Part shown: in pieces, positions 34,860-43,804 of the stretch
How the letters are laid out: every line of letters begins with the position of its first letter
Position numbering within the stretch: position 1 is the stretch's first letter
Assembly (NCBI GenBank): GCA_027490195.1
Contig: JAIXYN010000074.1
Location: 1 to 59,493 of the forward strand
DNA: 59,493 nucleotides
Source of the DNA: Verrucomicrobiaceae bacterium
GTDB lineage: Bacteria; Verrucomicrobiota; Verrucomicrobiia; Verrucomicrobiales; Verrucomicrobiaceae
Direction of reading: 5' to 3'
Notes under the pieces: model-generated
Databases searched by the model: none
The model's input: the letters and a program-made list of their open reading frames with translations, nothing else
Told to the model about the DNA's origin: nothing
Translations under genes and position numbers: made by a program

Positions 34860-36170
34860 CTAGCGAGATGATTCCTCGCTGAGTTCGAAGCGTGCGACGG
34901 TGAGTTTGGTATCCCTCTGAAACGAAGAAATAAGAATCCCGGTGAGGATGTGGCCCATGGCAGTAGGATACCGTTCTTGAATTTTGCGGCGAAGATCGGC
35001 AGGCTTGAAACGAGAGACAGGGACCTCGACGTCGCACCAACCATCGGCATCTGGCTTGAGCTCATCAGCTTCAATGACGCACTCAAAATTGCCGCCGTAA
35101 GACCCCTTCGGATTATTGGTGAGCAGCATGACCTGCAAGCGTGAGAGCTGATCTTGTTTGAGCCGGTAGCGCACGACGCTCCGGTCAGTCGCGATGAGTG
35201 TCAGTGGTGGATTGAGCATGCAAGTGCGCACTGATACTCCGAAGTGGGTGATGATCGAGTGCTCCGACCTGCGTGACGCGACGTAGGGACTCGCCACCAT
35301 GCGCCCTCCCACCGTGGTGTCTCGCCAGATGCCACGCCAGTCGCGTGGTGGCACGGTCGTGTTGAAATCAAAGCTCCAGGACGCCAAATCCGCCGGTGTG
35401 GTGGCGGAGTTGAGTTTCAACGTGCTGTCGAGCGAGGCGAGCGCGCTGCTTTTTGCCGGAACATCAATCGCGCTGCCATCAGCGAGGCGCTTCAACTTTA
35501 CCAGACCCTCATCGACCTTGAGAAGGGTGTCTTCAGAACGTGTCGAGAGATTGAACACCGTGCCAACGACCTCCGCCTCGGCGCTTGGTGTTCGAACGAG
35601 CATGGGTTTGCTTTTCGGCTGCGGTTTCACTTGCGCAGAGAGTGATCCTTTGCGCAGCACGAGCAGTTTCTGGCCATCTTCCGAAAAGGAGAGCTCGGAT
35701 TCACCGCTGAGGCTGATAAGCGTGCCATCGCGAAACTGTAGCTGTGCAGTCGCGGACTCACCGACGGTTTCGAGCGTGCCTGCGGCCATGCTTTCGCCGA
35801 TGCTGATCTCCGTATGCCACTCGCCACCGTGACTCCAGGCAACGGAACCCGACGCATCGACCAACGTGAGCACTGGGGTCTCACGGGGGCCAAGGAACAG
35901 CCACGCACTGGCCGCGAGCACCATGAGTGAGGCGGCGAGAGCCAGCCATGAGGAGTGGCGGGCACTCTTGCTAGGTGAATAAGAGGCAGGAACAGGCGTG
36001 TCTGTTTTTAGCTGGCGGGCCATGTCGCCCATCGCCACGGCTTGCTCGGCGATGTCACGCAGGTGCTCACGAAGATCCGAATCGTCGCGGAGTCGTCGAT
36101 TGACCTCGGCATGCTCCGCCGGAGTCAAGGTGCCATCAACAAGGCGTTGAATGAGAAGATCGTCGTTCAT
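34860..36170 (-). CDS. FecR-domain membrane regulator (anti-sigma-like) with C-terminal sensor domain
   Basis: A 436-aa protein started at 36170, where the ATG overlaps the sigma-factor stop. The cytoplasmic N-terminus (1-70) resembles an anti-sigma domain. A transmembrane helix spans about 75-94. A periplasmic FecR domain (about 100-250, VVGTVFNLSTR) follows, then a jelly-roll-like C-terminal domain (about 265-430, DWRGIW to the RFELSEES end). It probably holds the sigma factor and releases it on a periplasmic signal. The extra C-terminal domain is larger than in classic FecR and could bind a sugar ligand (inference). Confidence 0.88.
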   Translation of the reverse strand: MNDDLLIQRLVDGTLTPAEHAEVNRRLRDDSDLREHLRDIAEQAVAMGDMARQLKTDTPVPASYSPSKSARHSSWLALAASLMVLAASAWLFLGPRETPVLTLVDASGSVAWSHGGEWHTEISIGESMAAGTLETVGESATAQLQFRDGTLISLSGESELSFSEDGQKLLVLRKGSLSAQVKPQPKSKPMLVRTPSAEAEVVGTVFNLSTRSEDTLLKVDEGLVKLKRLADGSAIDVPAKSSALASLDSTLKLNSATTPADLASWSFDFNTTVPPRDWRGIWRDTTVGGRMVASPYVASRRSEHSIITHFGVSVRTCMLNPPLTLIATDRSVVRYRLKQDQLSRLQVMLLTNNPKGSYGGNFECVIEADELKPDADGWCDVEVPVSRFKPADLRRKIQERYPTAMGHILTGILISSFQRDTKLTVARFELSEESSR

Positions 36171-36682
36171 GTGGGAGAGAGTCGTTGTTCGACGCATTGC
36201 TTGAGCTGCCGATGGAGGCGTGAGAGCCGCTGATAAACGGCCTCCACGCCAGCTCCGACGGTTTCCGCCACCTCCTGGCATGGGCGGCCTTCAAAGTATC
36301 GAAGCTCAAGCAGTCTTCGTGAGTTTGCAGGCACCCCATCGAGACATTCCCGCAACGCCTCCATGCGCGCACCTTCCGATGCCGTAGTTTTCGTTTGCCA
36401 TTCACGATCCAACAAATCGAGCACATCCGGCTCCAAACCCAGCGCCTCCGTCTTCCGCTTCCGCAGCCAGTCAATCGCCTCTCGCTTCGCCGAAACGGTG
36501 GCCCACGACAGCAGTGCACCTTCATGCTCAAACGACACCGTCCTCGTGACAGACTTCAGCGCCACATTCTGAAAAATGTCCTCTGCCGCATGCGCATCCC
36601 GCACAATGAGAAACGCCGCCGCGCTCAGTCGCTGGCGTGCGGCAAAGAGGTGTCTGAGGATGGTTTCGTGATCAAGGGGCAT
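36167..36682 (-). CDS. ECF-type RNA polymerase sigma factor
   Basis: A 171-aa sigma-70-family protein begun at MPLDHETILRHLF; the longer frame upstream was rejected as non-family sequence. Region 2 includes DAHAAEDIFQNVAL and AKREAIDWLRKRK, and region 4 is LLELRYFEGRPCQEVAETVG with AVYQRLSRLHRQL. The ATGA overlap with the FecR gene is a typical sigma/anti-sigma arrangement. It heads a 15-gene run on the same strand and is the prime candidate for controlling it. Confidence 0.92.
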   Translation of the reverse strand: MPLDHETILRHLFAARQRLSAAAFLIVRDAHAAEDIFQNVALKSVTRTVSFEHEGALLSWATVSAKREAIDWLRKRKTEALGLEPDVLDLLDREWQTKTTASEGARMEALRECLDGVPANSRRLLELRYFEGRPCQEVAETVGAGVEAVYQRLSRLHRQLKQCVEQRLSPT

Positions 36683-36751
36683 GACACACCAGCAACGGAT
36701 GCGAAGGAGAAATCTGACACGTGGAAATTCGTCGGGGTAAACGTTCGAGCT

Positions 36752-36786
36752 AAACTTCACAGCCACCCCATAGGCGGTTGAAGTTT
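36752..36786. repeat. inverted repeat upstream of the sigma-factor gene
   Basis: AAACTTCA (36752-36759) and its exact complement TGAAGTTT (36779-36786) enclose an imperfect inner stem (GCCACC/GGCGGT region). It lies about 70-100 bp before the sigma ATG in the 367-bp divergent gap (36683-37049) shared with the AraC gene. It may be an operator or 5' leader hairpin. No other gene was found in the gap. Confidence 0.5.
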
Positions 36787-37049
36787 TAGAGAGAAGTGCG
36801 CTGACTGAGGGGAGGAAGCGGCTTGATTTGGAGTGCATTTTCAAAATCAACACACACTCCAGCCAGTCAGCACGTCATCCCATCAATGTTCCTGGGCAAA
36901 TCCAAATCGCAACTCGCCCTCCGCCACTTTCGAGCTTCTTTCCCTTGCTTCTCCATGGCTTACCGCTCATTCGGTGTAGCCTATGGGATGGCTGTGAATT
37001 TGAAATGCTCATCTTGCTCCACTTGGCTATTGAGGAATAATCGTTTTCA

Positions 37050-37955
37050 ATGCTGCCCTCCCTCCTCGAACAACTACTCACCCTGATCGAAGACGCTGGG
37101 CCGTGGCGCATCAGCTTTTCGGATCTGGCAGGGTTGGCGCGGCGGGTGCCGGATTTGGCTTTGCCGGAGGAATGGAAGATTCATCGCTGTGAGTTTTGCT
37201 TGTTGGCGAAGAGTGGAGCGACGCTGCGCGGGTGTCTGAACAACAAACATGCGGTCAATCGGGTGCTGATCCGGCGCGGTGCGGGCTTTGTTGGCCAGTG
37301 TCATCTCGGCCTCACGGACGTGGTGGAACCGCTGGTGGTGAAGGGGCGCGTGCTGGGGGCTTTCTACTATGGTTCAGTGATCGTTCGCGGGACCGAGGCC
37401 GAGGCGGAGCGCCGCATCCGGCGGTATGGTCAGCGGCGGGGAGTGTCCGCAGAGCCGTTTTTGGAGCAGATGAGGCAGACGGCACGCGTCGAAGCTGCTG
37501 AAATCGAGACGCGCCGTGAGAGGCTGCGCTTCGTAGCGCAGATGACTGCCCGCTTGGCTGAGGCTTGGGGTGTGCCTCTGGAGAATGACCTGCCGCGGCG
37601 GGGTGGGCTGCCATGGATTTCCGCCATGGAGTTTCCGGTGCTGCTACGGCGTGCGATGGAGCTAGTGCAGCATCAGTATGCCGAGCCGATGACGCTGGCT
37701 GGCGTGGCCGACGCCTTGAAGGTGAATGCGGATCATCTGGGCCGACTTTTCCGCAAACACACGGAGGGCACGCTGGCGGATTTTCTCGCTCGTGTCCGAG
37801 TGAATCATGCCTGCCGGATGCTTGAGAGTGGTCGCTACTCGGTGGGTGAGATCGCTCTGCGCGTGGGGTATGCGGACGCAGCTCATTTTGGCAAGGTCTT
37901 CAAGCGGCTCATGCAATGCACGCCGGGCGAGTATGCCTCGCGTGCTGCTGCCTGA
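37050..37955 (+). CDS. AraC-family regulator with PocR sensory domain
   Basis: A 301-aa regulator. Residues about 10-165 form a PocR domain with Cys-rich motifs (CEFCLLAKSGATLRGC and the following FVGQCHLGLTD). The C-terminal AraC helix-turn-helix pair spans about 205-298 (MTLAGVADALKVNADHLGRL, YSVGEIALRVGYADAAHFGK, FKRLMQCTPGEY). It is divergent from the sigma/FecR operon and lies 80 nt upstream of a large exported protein, so either could be its target. PocR domains commonly sense small organic ligands. Confidence 0.9.
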   Translation: MLPSLLEQLLTLIEDAGPWRISFSDLAGLARRVPDLALPEEWKIHRCEFCLLAKSGATLRGCLNNKHAVNRVLIRRGAGFVGQCHLGLTDVVEPLVVKGRVLGAFYYGSVIVRGTEAEAERRIRRYGQRRGVSAEPFLEQMRQTARVEAAEIETRRERLRFVAQMTARLAEAWGVPLENDLPRRGGLPWISAMEFPVLLRRAMELVQHQYAEPMTLAGVADALKVNADHLGRLFRKHTEGTLADFLARVRVNHACRMLESGRYSVGEIALRVGYADAAHFGKVFKRLMQCTPGEYASRAAA

Positions 37956-38034
37956 CGGCGGGTCGGATTCAGACCAAAGTTCGGTCGTCTGGAGACATGG
38001 ATAAAAGCCGATCACTCGGCAAGATCATCGTCTG

Positions 38035-40524
38035 ATGAAAACCACCTTGGCCGCCTCTCTTTTTTTGACACTTTGCTCCCACGCTGCGGAGCCGCTCAGC
38101 GTCTCAGGCATCTATCCGCATCTCACCGTTTTCAACTCCGATCCGAAGCGTGAGAAGCCCTCAATGGAATGCGGACTCGGGGCCGCCGTGACTTGGGCAG
38201 GAAAGCTATGGAGCACGACCTACACGTCCCACGACCTCGGACGCGGCAATGACAAGCTCTTCGCCATTCTTCCTGACATGTCGCTGGAAATCCGGCCAGA
38301 GAGCGTGGGCGGCACGAGTGCCTGCCGGATGATCCATCGCGAGTCGCGGCAGTTATTCATCGCATCGTATGCGATTGATGAAGGGGGTAAAGTGCGCGTC
38401 ATCCCGCGTGATAAGCTGCCAGGACGGCTCACTGCTTTAGCGCGTCATCTCACCGATCCGGAAAACAAGGTGCTCTACCTCACGCAAGAAGGCGCGGTGT
38501 ATGAGGTGGATGTGCATTCGCTCGCGGTGACGGCGCTTTTCAAGAAGCCGCTGCCCGGCTGGCATTACAAAGGCGCGTGGACAGCTCAGGGGCGGTTCTT
38601 TGTCGCTGCAAACGGCGAAGAGCCCGCACCGTCGCCGTTTTGGAAAGTGGACTACACCAGCGCGGCGACGAAGTTCGAAACGGAGAAGCTGACATGGCAG
38701 TATCTGCAATCTCCTTATCAGCCGCTCGCCGAGCCGCGCAAGAGTGGACAAACGATGTGGCGCGGTATCAGCGAGGACATCGGCAATCTGGGCGAGTGGG
38801 ATGGCAAAACATGGCGTATCCTCTCGCGGCATCAGCATCTCGACATCACTGGCCCCGGCGGACTCACCGGCGCGACCAGCGATGACGAGCCGGTGTGGGC
38901 ACTCGGCTGGGACTTGCGTTCGGCCTTCTTTAAGGTGCGCGAGAAGTCCGGCACCTGGATGACCTATCGCCTGCCAAAATCGAGCTACACAGCCGATGGC
39001 GTGCATGGCTCGAACACCGAGTGGCCTCGCATCTGCAATGTGGGCGATGGCTCACGCTTGATGTTCCTGCACAATGGCCTCTACGAACTGCCCGCTGGCT
39101 TTTGTGATGGCCACAGTGCAGGTTTGCGCCACATCGCCTCCACACTCGTCACCGTCACGGACATGACGAAATGGAATGACAAACTCGTCTTCAGCCAGCA
39201 GGCGACTTCCGTGCATGGCATCCCCTTCACGGTCCCCGGACAGCCGCACTCGAACATGCAGTTTCTCCAGCGCAGCGAACTCTCATCATGGGGACCCGCC
39301 GAGGCGCGCGGCGGTGTGTGGGTGGAAGATACGGTGAAGGCCAACACGCCCAGCGATCCCATCCTTATCGGTGGCTACGAGCGGCGCTGCCTGCACCTCG
39401 TGAATCACGGCGATGCCGAAGTCACTTTGACGCTCGAGATCGATCCAGAAGGCAGAGGACAGTGGAAAGAACTCCTCACCCGCCATCTGCCACGCCAATT
39501 CTATTCGCCGGTCATACTGCCGACGGATCTCAAAGCGCAATGGTTGCGGTTGAAGGCTGACACAGACTGCCTGACCACCGCCTTCCTGCACGTCTCCACA
39601 CCTCGCCACGCATCTTCTGACGAGGCGCGAATCTTTAATGGCCTCGCCAGAGCTTCCGCCGCCGCCACCAGCCTCAGCGGCATCATCCGCGCTGGCTTTC
39701 CGACGACGAACCTCCAGTTTCTCACCCGCGATGGCCGCTACTTCGAGGTGGACGACAAGCTCGCCTTCCACGCCACCGACGCACCCAGCGAAGTCGCCAA
39801 GTTGCAAGACACGCACGCTTTGAACAACGAGTTCACCGAAGACGCCGCCTCCATCATCGTCACCCGCTATGACGGCCAGCGCTTCCGTTTGCCAAAAGGG
39901 GATGCCGCTTTGAGCAAAGCTCCCGCTTCACGCAGCATTCGCGAGTGCATCCAAGAGCGCTACCTTGCCAACTACCACGGCACGTTTTACGAAGTCCCGC
40001 GCGGCGGCAACTCGCCCTCAGGCCAACGCAACATGCCCGACTTTCAACGCATGAAGCCTGTCGCCACGCATCACAAGCCTATCGCCGACTTCTGCTCCTG
40101 GCGGGGTATGCTCGTGCTCAGCGGCGTGAAACCGGATGCCGTCAACGACGGCCACATCTTCGGCGCTGCCGAGGCCAAACTCTGGTTCGGAGCCATCGAC
40201 GATCTGTGGAAACTCGGCAAGCCACGCGGCAGCGGAGGTCCCTGGCGCGATACCGCTGTGAAAGCCAATGAACCCAGCGAGCCCTATCTCATCACCGGTT
40301 ACGACAAGAAGACCCTGACCTTGTCCCACGACGCCAAACAGCCTGTGGAGTTCACTCTCCAGATGGACTTCTACGCCGATGGCGTCTGGCACGATTACCA
40401 GCGCTTCACCGTCGAACCCGGCAAGTCTCTCGGGCATGAATTCCCCGAAGGCTACGCCGCTCATTGGCTGCGCGTAAAGCCGAGCGCGGATTGCACCGCG
40501 ACGGCGGAACTTGAGTATCGTTAA
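38035..40524 (+). CDS. large exported protein with internal duplication, function unknown
   Basis: An 829-aa protein with a signal peptide (1-17) and no transmembrane helix. The N-terminal half has repeated propeller-like motifs. About 95 residues are duplicated at about 426-520 and 734-829. Both copies carry GG-W-DT-VKAN-PS-P-LI-GY, then a Trp-containing beta region, ending in WLRLKADTDCLTTAFL or WLRVKPSADCTATAEL. This looks like a beta-sandwich module used twice. It lies 80 nt after the PocR-AraC gene and probably depends on it. No catalytic motif was recognised. Confidence 0.82.
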   Translation: MKTTLAASLFLTLCSHAAEPLSVSGIYPHLTVFNSDPKREKPSMECGLGAAVTWAGKLWSTTYTSHDLGRGNDKLFAILPDMSLEIRPESVGGTSACRMIHRESRQLFIASYAIDEGGKVRVIPRDKLPGRLTALARHLTDPENKVLYLTQEGAVYEVDVHSLAVTALFKKPLPGWHYKGAWTAQGRFFVAANGEEPAPSPFWKVDYTSAATKFETEKLTWQYLQSPYQPLAEPRKSGQTMWRGISEDIGNLGEWDGKTWRILSRHQHLDITGPGGLTGATSDDEPVWALGWDLRSAFFKVREKSGTWMTYRLPKSSYTADGVHGSNTEWPRICNVGDGSRLMFLHNGLYELPAGFCDGHSAGLRHIASTLVTVTDMTKWNDKLVFSQQATSVHGIPFTVPGQPHSNMQFLQRSELSSWGPAEARGGVWVEDTVKANTPSDPILIGGYERRCLHLVNHGDAEVTLTLEIDPEGRGQWKELLTRHLPRQFYSPVILPTDLKAQWLRLKADTDCLTTAFLHVSTPRHASSDEARIFNGLARASAAATSLSGIIRAGFPTTNLQFLTRDGRYFEVDDKLAFHATDAPSEVAKLQDTHALNNEFTEDAASIIVTRYDGQRFRLPKGDAALSKAPASRSIRECIQERYLANYHGTFYEVPRGGNSPSGQRNMPDFQRMKPVATHHKPIADFCSWRGMLVLSGVKPDAVNDGHIFGAAEAKLWFGAIDDLWKLGKPRGSGGPWRDTAVKANEPSEPYLITGYDKKTLTLSHDAKQPVEFTLQMDFYADGVWHDYQRFTVEPGKSLGHEFPEGYAAHWLRVKPSADCTATAELEYR

Positions 40525-40548
40525 GATTCAGGACGGCATCTTCTCGTT

Positions 40549-40722
40549 ATGCTCGCCGCGCCGGACAACCACGACGCCCACGACTACGCCGAGCGCATCC
40601 GCGAGCGGCTGCCGTGGCGCTTGCAGGAGCTTCGTGAAGCCTGAGGCCTGAGCATGCATGTGCTGTGGATGAAGTGCCGCGTCTCGCGCGACATGATTAG
40701 CCGTATCAAAGGTGGTAAATCC
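40549..40722 (+). pseudogene. broken XRE-type helix-turn-helix gene
   Basis: The frame from ATG at 40549 reads YAERIRERLPWRLQELREA, then an in-frame TGA (40642-40644), then GLSMHVLWMKCRVSRDMISR and IKGGKS. Ignoring the stop, this is a normal XRE HTH with the recognition helix VSRDMISRI. Homology ends at KS near 40722, where the sequence changes to an unrelated, opposite-strand remnant. Confidence 0.7.
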
Positions 40723-40734
40723 AGAGGAGGGCTG

Positions 40735-40887
40735 CACTGGACGTGGCGGGTGCAGAGCTACGGCTGCCGGGGCAGCGGAATAACGCACACGCTTCTAGGC
40801 AAAAGGCACCTCGAGCGGCGACTGGGCCGATGTGGTGAAGGTCACGGTGAGTCCATAGTAGCCATCACGCTCCGCGTGATGAGCTGA
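40735..40887 (-). pseudogene. opposite-strand protein remnant with in-frame stop
   Basis: On the minus strand the frame reads ERDGYYGLTVTFTTSAQSPL EVPFA, then TAG (40795-40797), then KRVRYSAAPAAVALHPP. The sequence has clear protein character on both sides of the stop. I do not recognise the family. The fragment abuts the broken HTH gene, indicating a junction of two unrelated decayed genes. Confidence 0.45.
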
Positions 40888-41520
<633 letters not shown>

Positions 41521-41913
41521 AGCCTCGGTGAGCAACAGGCCAGTGCGGAGCAATTGCTCGAGCTCTAGGCACGGCGCTGGGAGCAGGAGCTTTTTTGCAA
41601 GGAGCTCACTCTAAGGAGCCTTGCTGGCAGGGCAGCGCACCGAGACAGCGGCGCAGCGGGTGGCCGCCAAGATGATCGCCTGCTCGCTGCTGGCCGAGGA
41701 GCGTCTGGTCCTGGCAGAAGCCTCGCCGGAAAAAGCCGTGCGGTAGTGCGCATCAGCTTTGCCCTGTGCCAGGAATAAAATGCGGCGCTGTTTATGGTGC
41801 TGCAGGCTGCGCAGGGACTTATGGATGGAACTGCACAAGCCGAACTCTTCAGTCGAGTGCGTTTACAAATAGCAGAGGCGGCCTTGCCACCACCTCGATT
41901 AAGATCCTGCCAG
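41521..41913 (+). pseudogene. frameshifted and nonsense-mutated gene, unknown helical protein
   Basis: A continuous protein sense can be followed across frames. EQQASAEQLLEL is followed by a TAG (41566-41568), then ARRWEQELFCKELTL. A frameshift near 41614 leads to ALLAGQRTETAAQRVAAKMI and LLAEERLVLAEASPEKAVR, then a TAG. Reading resumes after an apparent 8-bp quasi-duplication (GTGCGGTA before GTGCGCATC) as VRISFALCQE, a TAA, then NAALFMVLQAAQGLMDGTAQ to about RLRSCQ. At least two frameshifts and three stops make it a clear pseudogene. The parent was an Ala/Glu/Leu-rich helical protein I cannot name. Confidence 0.7.
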
Positions 41914-42138
41914 CGCAAGTTCCGCAGCCCCGTGGACAAATGGCCCCGCATGATGCCCCCCCCTTCATCTCCCCTCCCAGAAATTTTGCCGTCAGTACGA
42001 TTTCTTAGCGGCATTAGGCCTACCCCCCGCCTCGTCTCCAACCGCCTGATACAGATAACCGCTCGTCCGGTGGTGTGGGGAGTCCTGAAGGGGACCATAC
42101 CGTCAGGGCCAGCCGACCTTTCTCTCTATCCACGGTAC
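41914..42138. other. no gene recognised
   Basis: The region contains a short coding-like stretch (plus strand QYDFLAALGLPPASSP near 41995-42045) and no intact frame. It probably belongs to the same decayed cluster. Confidence 0.35.
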
Positions 42139-42855
42139 TCACCCCATCGCCATCGCCTTCTCCGCCTCCACATAAATGCTGTTCTCTGGCCGGTTATCAA
42201 TCCGCTCCAAGTCCGCGCATTTCCCTTCGCGATACTTGCAAGCCTTCGCATTCACAAAGCCATGCTTCTCCAGCAGCTTGCACAGCGACTGCTCCGTGTA
42301 CATCCACTGGTGCCGGTTCTTCACCCCTGTGCCATCGTATTCCAGGATGCCCATGAGCATCGCCGTCGGGTCCTCTGGATCATACAGCTTCACGTAGTGG
42401 TCCAGGCTCGGGATCACAAAGCGCACCACGCCCCCCGGAGCCAGCACCCGTAGGATCTCACTCAGCAGCAGCGGCACATCCCAGACAAAAATATGTTCAA
42501 ACATGTGCGAGCTGAAAACACACGCGCAGCTGTTGTCCGCCAGCGGAAAGCGCTTCGTCACATTCAGGTAGTGCAGCTTTTTAAACACACCTTGCTGATG
42601 CTCCACCAGCCGCGCCTGAGTGATCCGTCCCACCTTCCGCAGCAGCTGCGGCAGCCCCGGAATCATCGTCACCCAGATGTGTGGCGTGATGTCCGTGTTG
42701 TACCACCCCTCTTGCGGACAGTTGAAAGCCCCGAGATGCAGTTTGAGCAAAGGTGAAGTCATGTCCAGAAAGCTAGGCCTCACCGCATGAGCCGTCAACG
42801 CACACCCAAATCCATTCTTCCCCAACCAAGAGCCAGGATCGAACGTCCACATCAC
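42139..42855 (-). CDS. class I SAM-dependent methyltransferase
   Basis: A 238-aa protein with LHLGAFNCPQEGWYNTDI in place of the usual glycine-rich SAM loop. It also has the methyltransferase 11 features FPLADNSCACVFSSHMFEHI and LSEILRVLAPGGVVRFVIPSL. This variant is common among enzymes in polysaccharide or glycan gene sets. The start at 42855 overlaps the stop of the next methyltransferase by ATGA. The substrate is unknown. Confidence 0.82.
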   Translation of the reverse strand: MMWTFDPGSWLGKNGFGCALTAHAVRPSFLDMTSPLLKLHLGAFNCPQEGWYNTDITPHIWVTMIPGLPQLLRKVGRITQARLVEHQQGVFKKLHYLNVTKRFPLADNSCACVFSSHMFEHIFVWDVPLLLSEILRVLAPGGVVRFVIPSLDHYVKLYDPEDPTAMLMGILEYDGTGVKNRHQWMYTEQSLCKLLEKHGFVNAKACKYREGKCADLERIDNRPENSIYVEAEKAMAMG

Positions 42856-43451
42856 ACCCTCTGCACCACCACAAACACATGCTTCTCCGGATACTGATCA
42901 TACTCTAGGTGCCGGCACTCGCAGCCCGCCTCTGCCAAAGTCTGCAGCGTCAGTGAAACCCCCAGCGTGCTGTAATTCACCGGCACCCCCATGCTCGCAT
43001 CCAGTCGCTCCTCCGGCGCATCCAACCCACCAAAGGTAAAGATAAAAACTCCGCCCGGTGCCAGCGCCCCGCACAGCTTTGTCAGCACCTCCTCGTGGCG
43101 CGCCAGCGGGAGATGCCACAGGCAGTCCCACGCTGAAATAAAATCATAGAGCCCCTCAGGCTCCCACACGCACACATCCGCATGGTGAAAGTTGATGTGC
43201 GGCAGCTGCTCACGCGCCAGCTCGATCATCCGTGCCGACACATCCAGCCCCTCGACCGCATAGCCCCGCAGCTCCAGCAGCCGGAGAAAGCGCCCATGGC
43301 ACCCGCACCCCACATCCAGCGCTTTGCCGCCCGGATGCGCCGCAAACCTCAGCGCCAGCTCATGCTGTGAAATACCATTCATCTCCAGGTGCGGCTCCAG
43401 CCATCGCTCCGCGATCTCATCATAACTCCGGCCAAGGTCCTCAGGCTGCAT
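42852..43451 (-). CDS. class I SAM-dependent methyltransferase
   Basis: A 199-aa enzyme with canonical motif I ALDVGCGCHGRFLRLL, motif II around EGLDVSARMIELA and post motifs LCGALAPGGVFIFTFGG. It is compact and cytosolic. It forms a two-gene unit with the preceding-coordinate methyltransferase, suggesting successive methylations in one pathway. No precise substrate can be read from sequence. Confidence 0.88.
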   Translation of the reverse strand: MQPEDLGRSYDEIAERWLEPHLEMNGISQHELALRFAAHPGGKALDVGCGCHGRFLRLLELRGYAVEGLDVSARMIELAREQLPHINFHHADVCVWEPEGLYDFISAWDCLWHLPLARHEEVLTKLCGALAPGGVFIFTFGGLDAPEERLDASMGVPVNYSTLGVSLTLQTLAEAGCECRHLEYDQYPEKHVFVVVQRV

Positions 43452-43601
43452 GGAAGGGGATTAACGCCAGTCCCGCTCGCGATCAAGAGCCTGATTTTTT
43501 CTGCTCAATGTTCCTACTAAGCCGTTCCTCTTGCATCCCTCACGCCCTGCCTAGCTTCCTCACGGCCGTCATTGCTCGCTCCACCACCACGCCGCATCAC
43601 C

Positions 43602-43682
43602 GTGAAAACCGCCAGCCTCGGCGCCCTGCTCCTCCTCACCCTGGCTGCCACTGCCCGCCAGTTCGCACTCGGCAATAAGTAA
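43602..43682 (+). CDS. very short membrane or signal-like peptide, possibly a truncated gene
   Basis: A GTG-started 26-codon frame reads VKTASLGALLLLTLAATARQ followed by FALGNK. It has the profile of a signal peptide or first helix with nothing after it. It may be the surviving N-terminus of a lost gene. The rest of the gap (43452-43804) shows nothing I can identify. Confidence 0.2.
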   Translation: MKTASLGALLLLTLAATARQFALGNK

Positions 43683-43804
43683 ATCTCCACTGCTTTTCGC
43701 AGGCAGGATGGTTTTTAATTAGACGCGATGGTGCTGGCTTCCCAGTTTGGGTGCAAGACGAATCAGATTTGCATTTATAGCTTGAGTGCGATTACTATGG
43801 AGTC

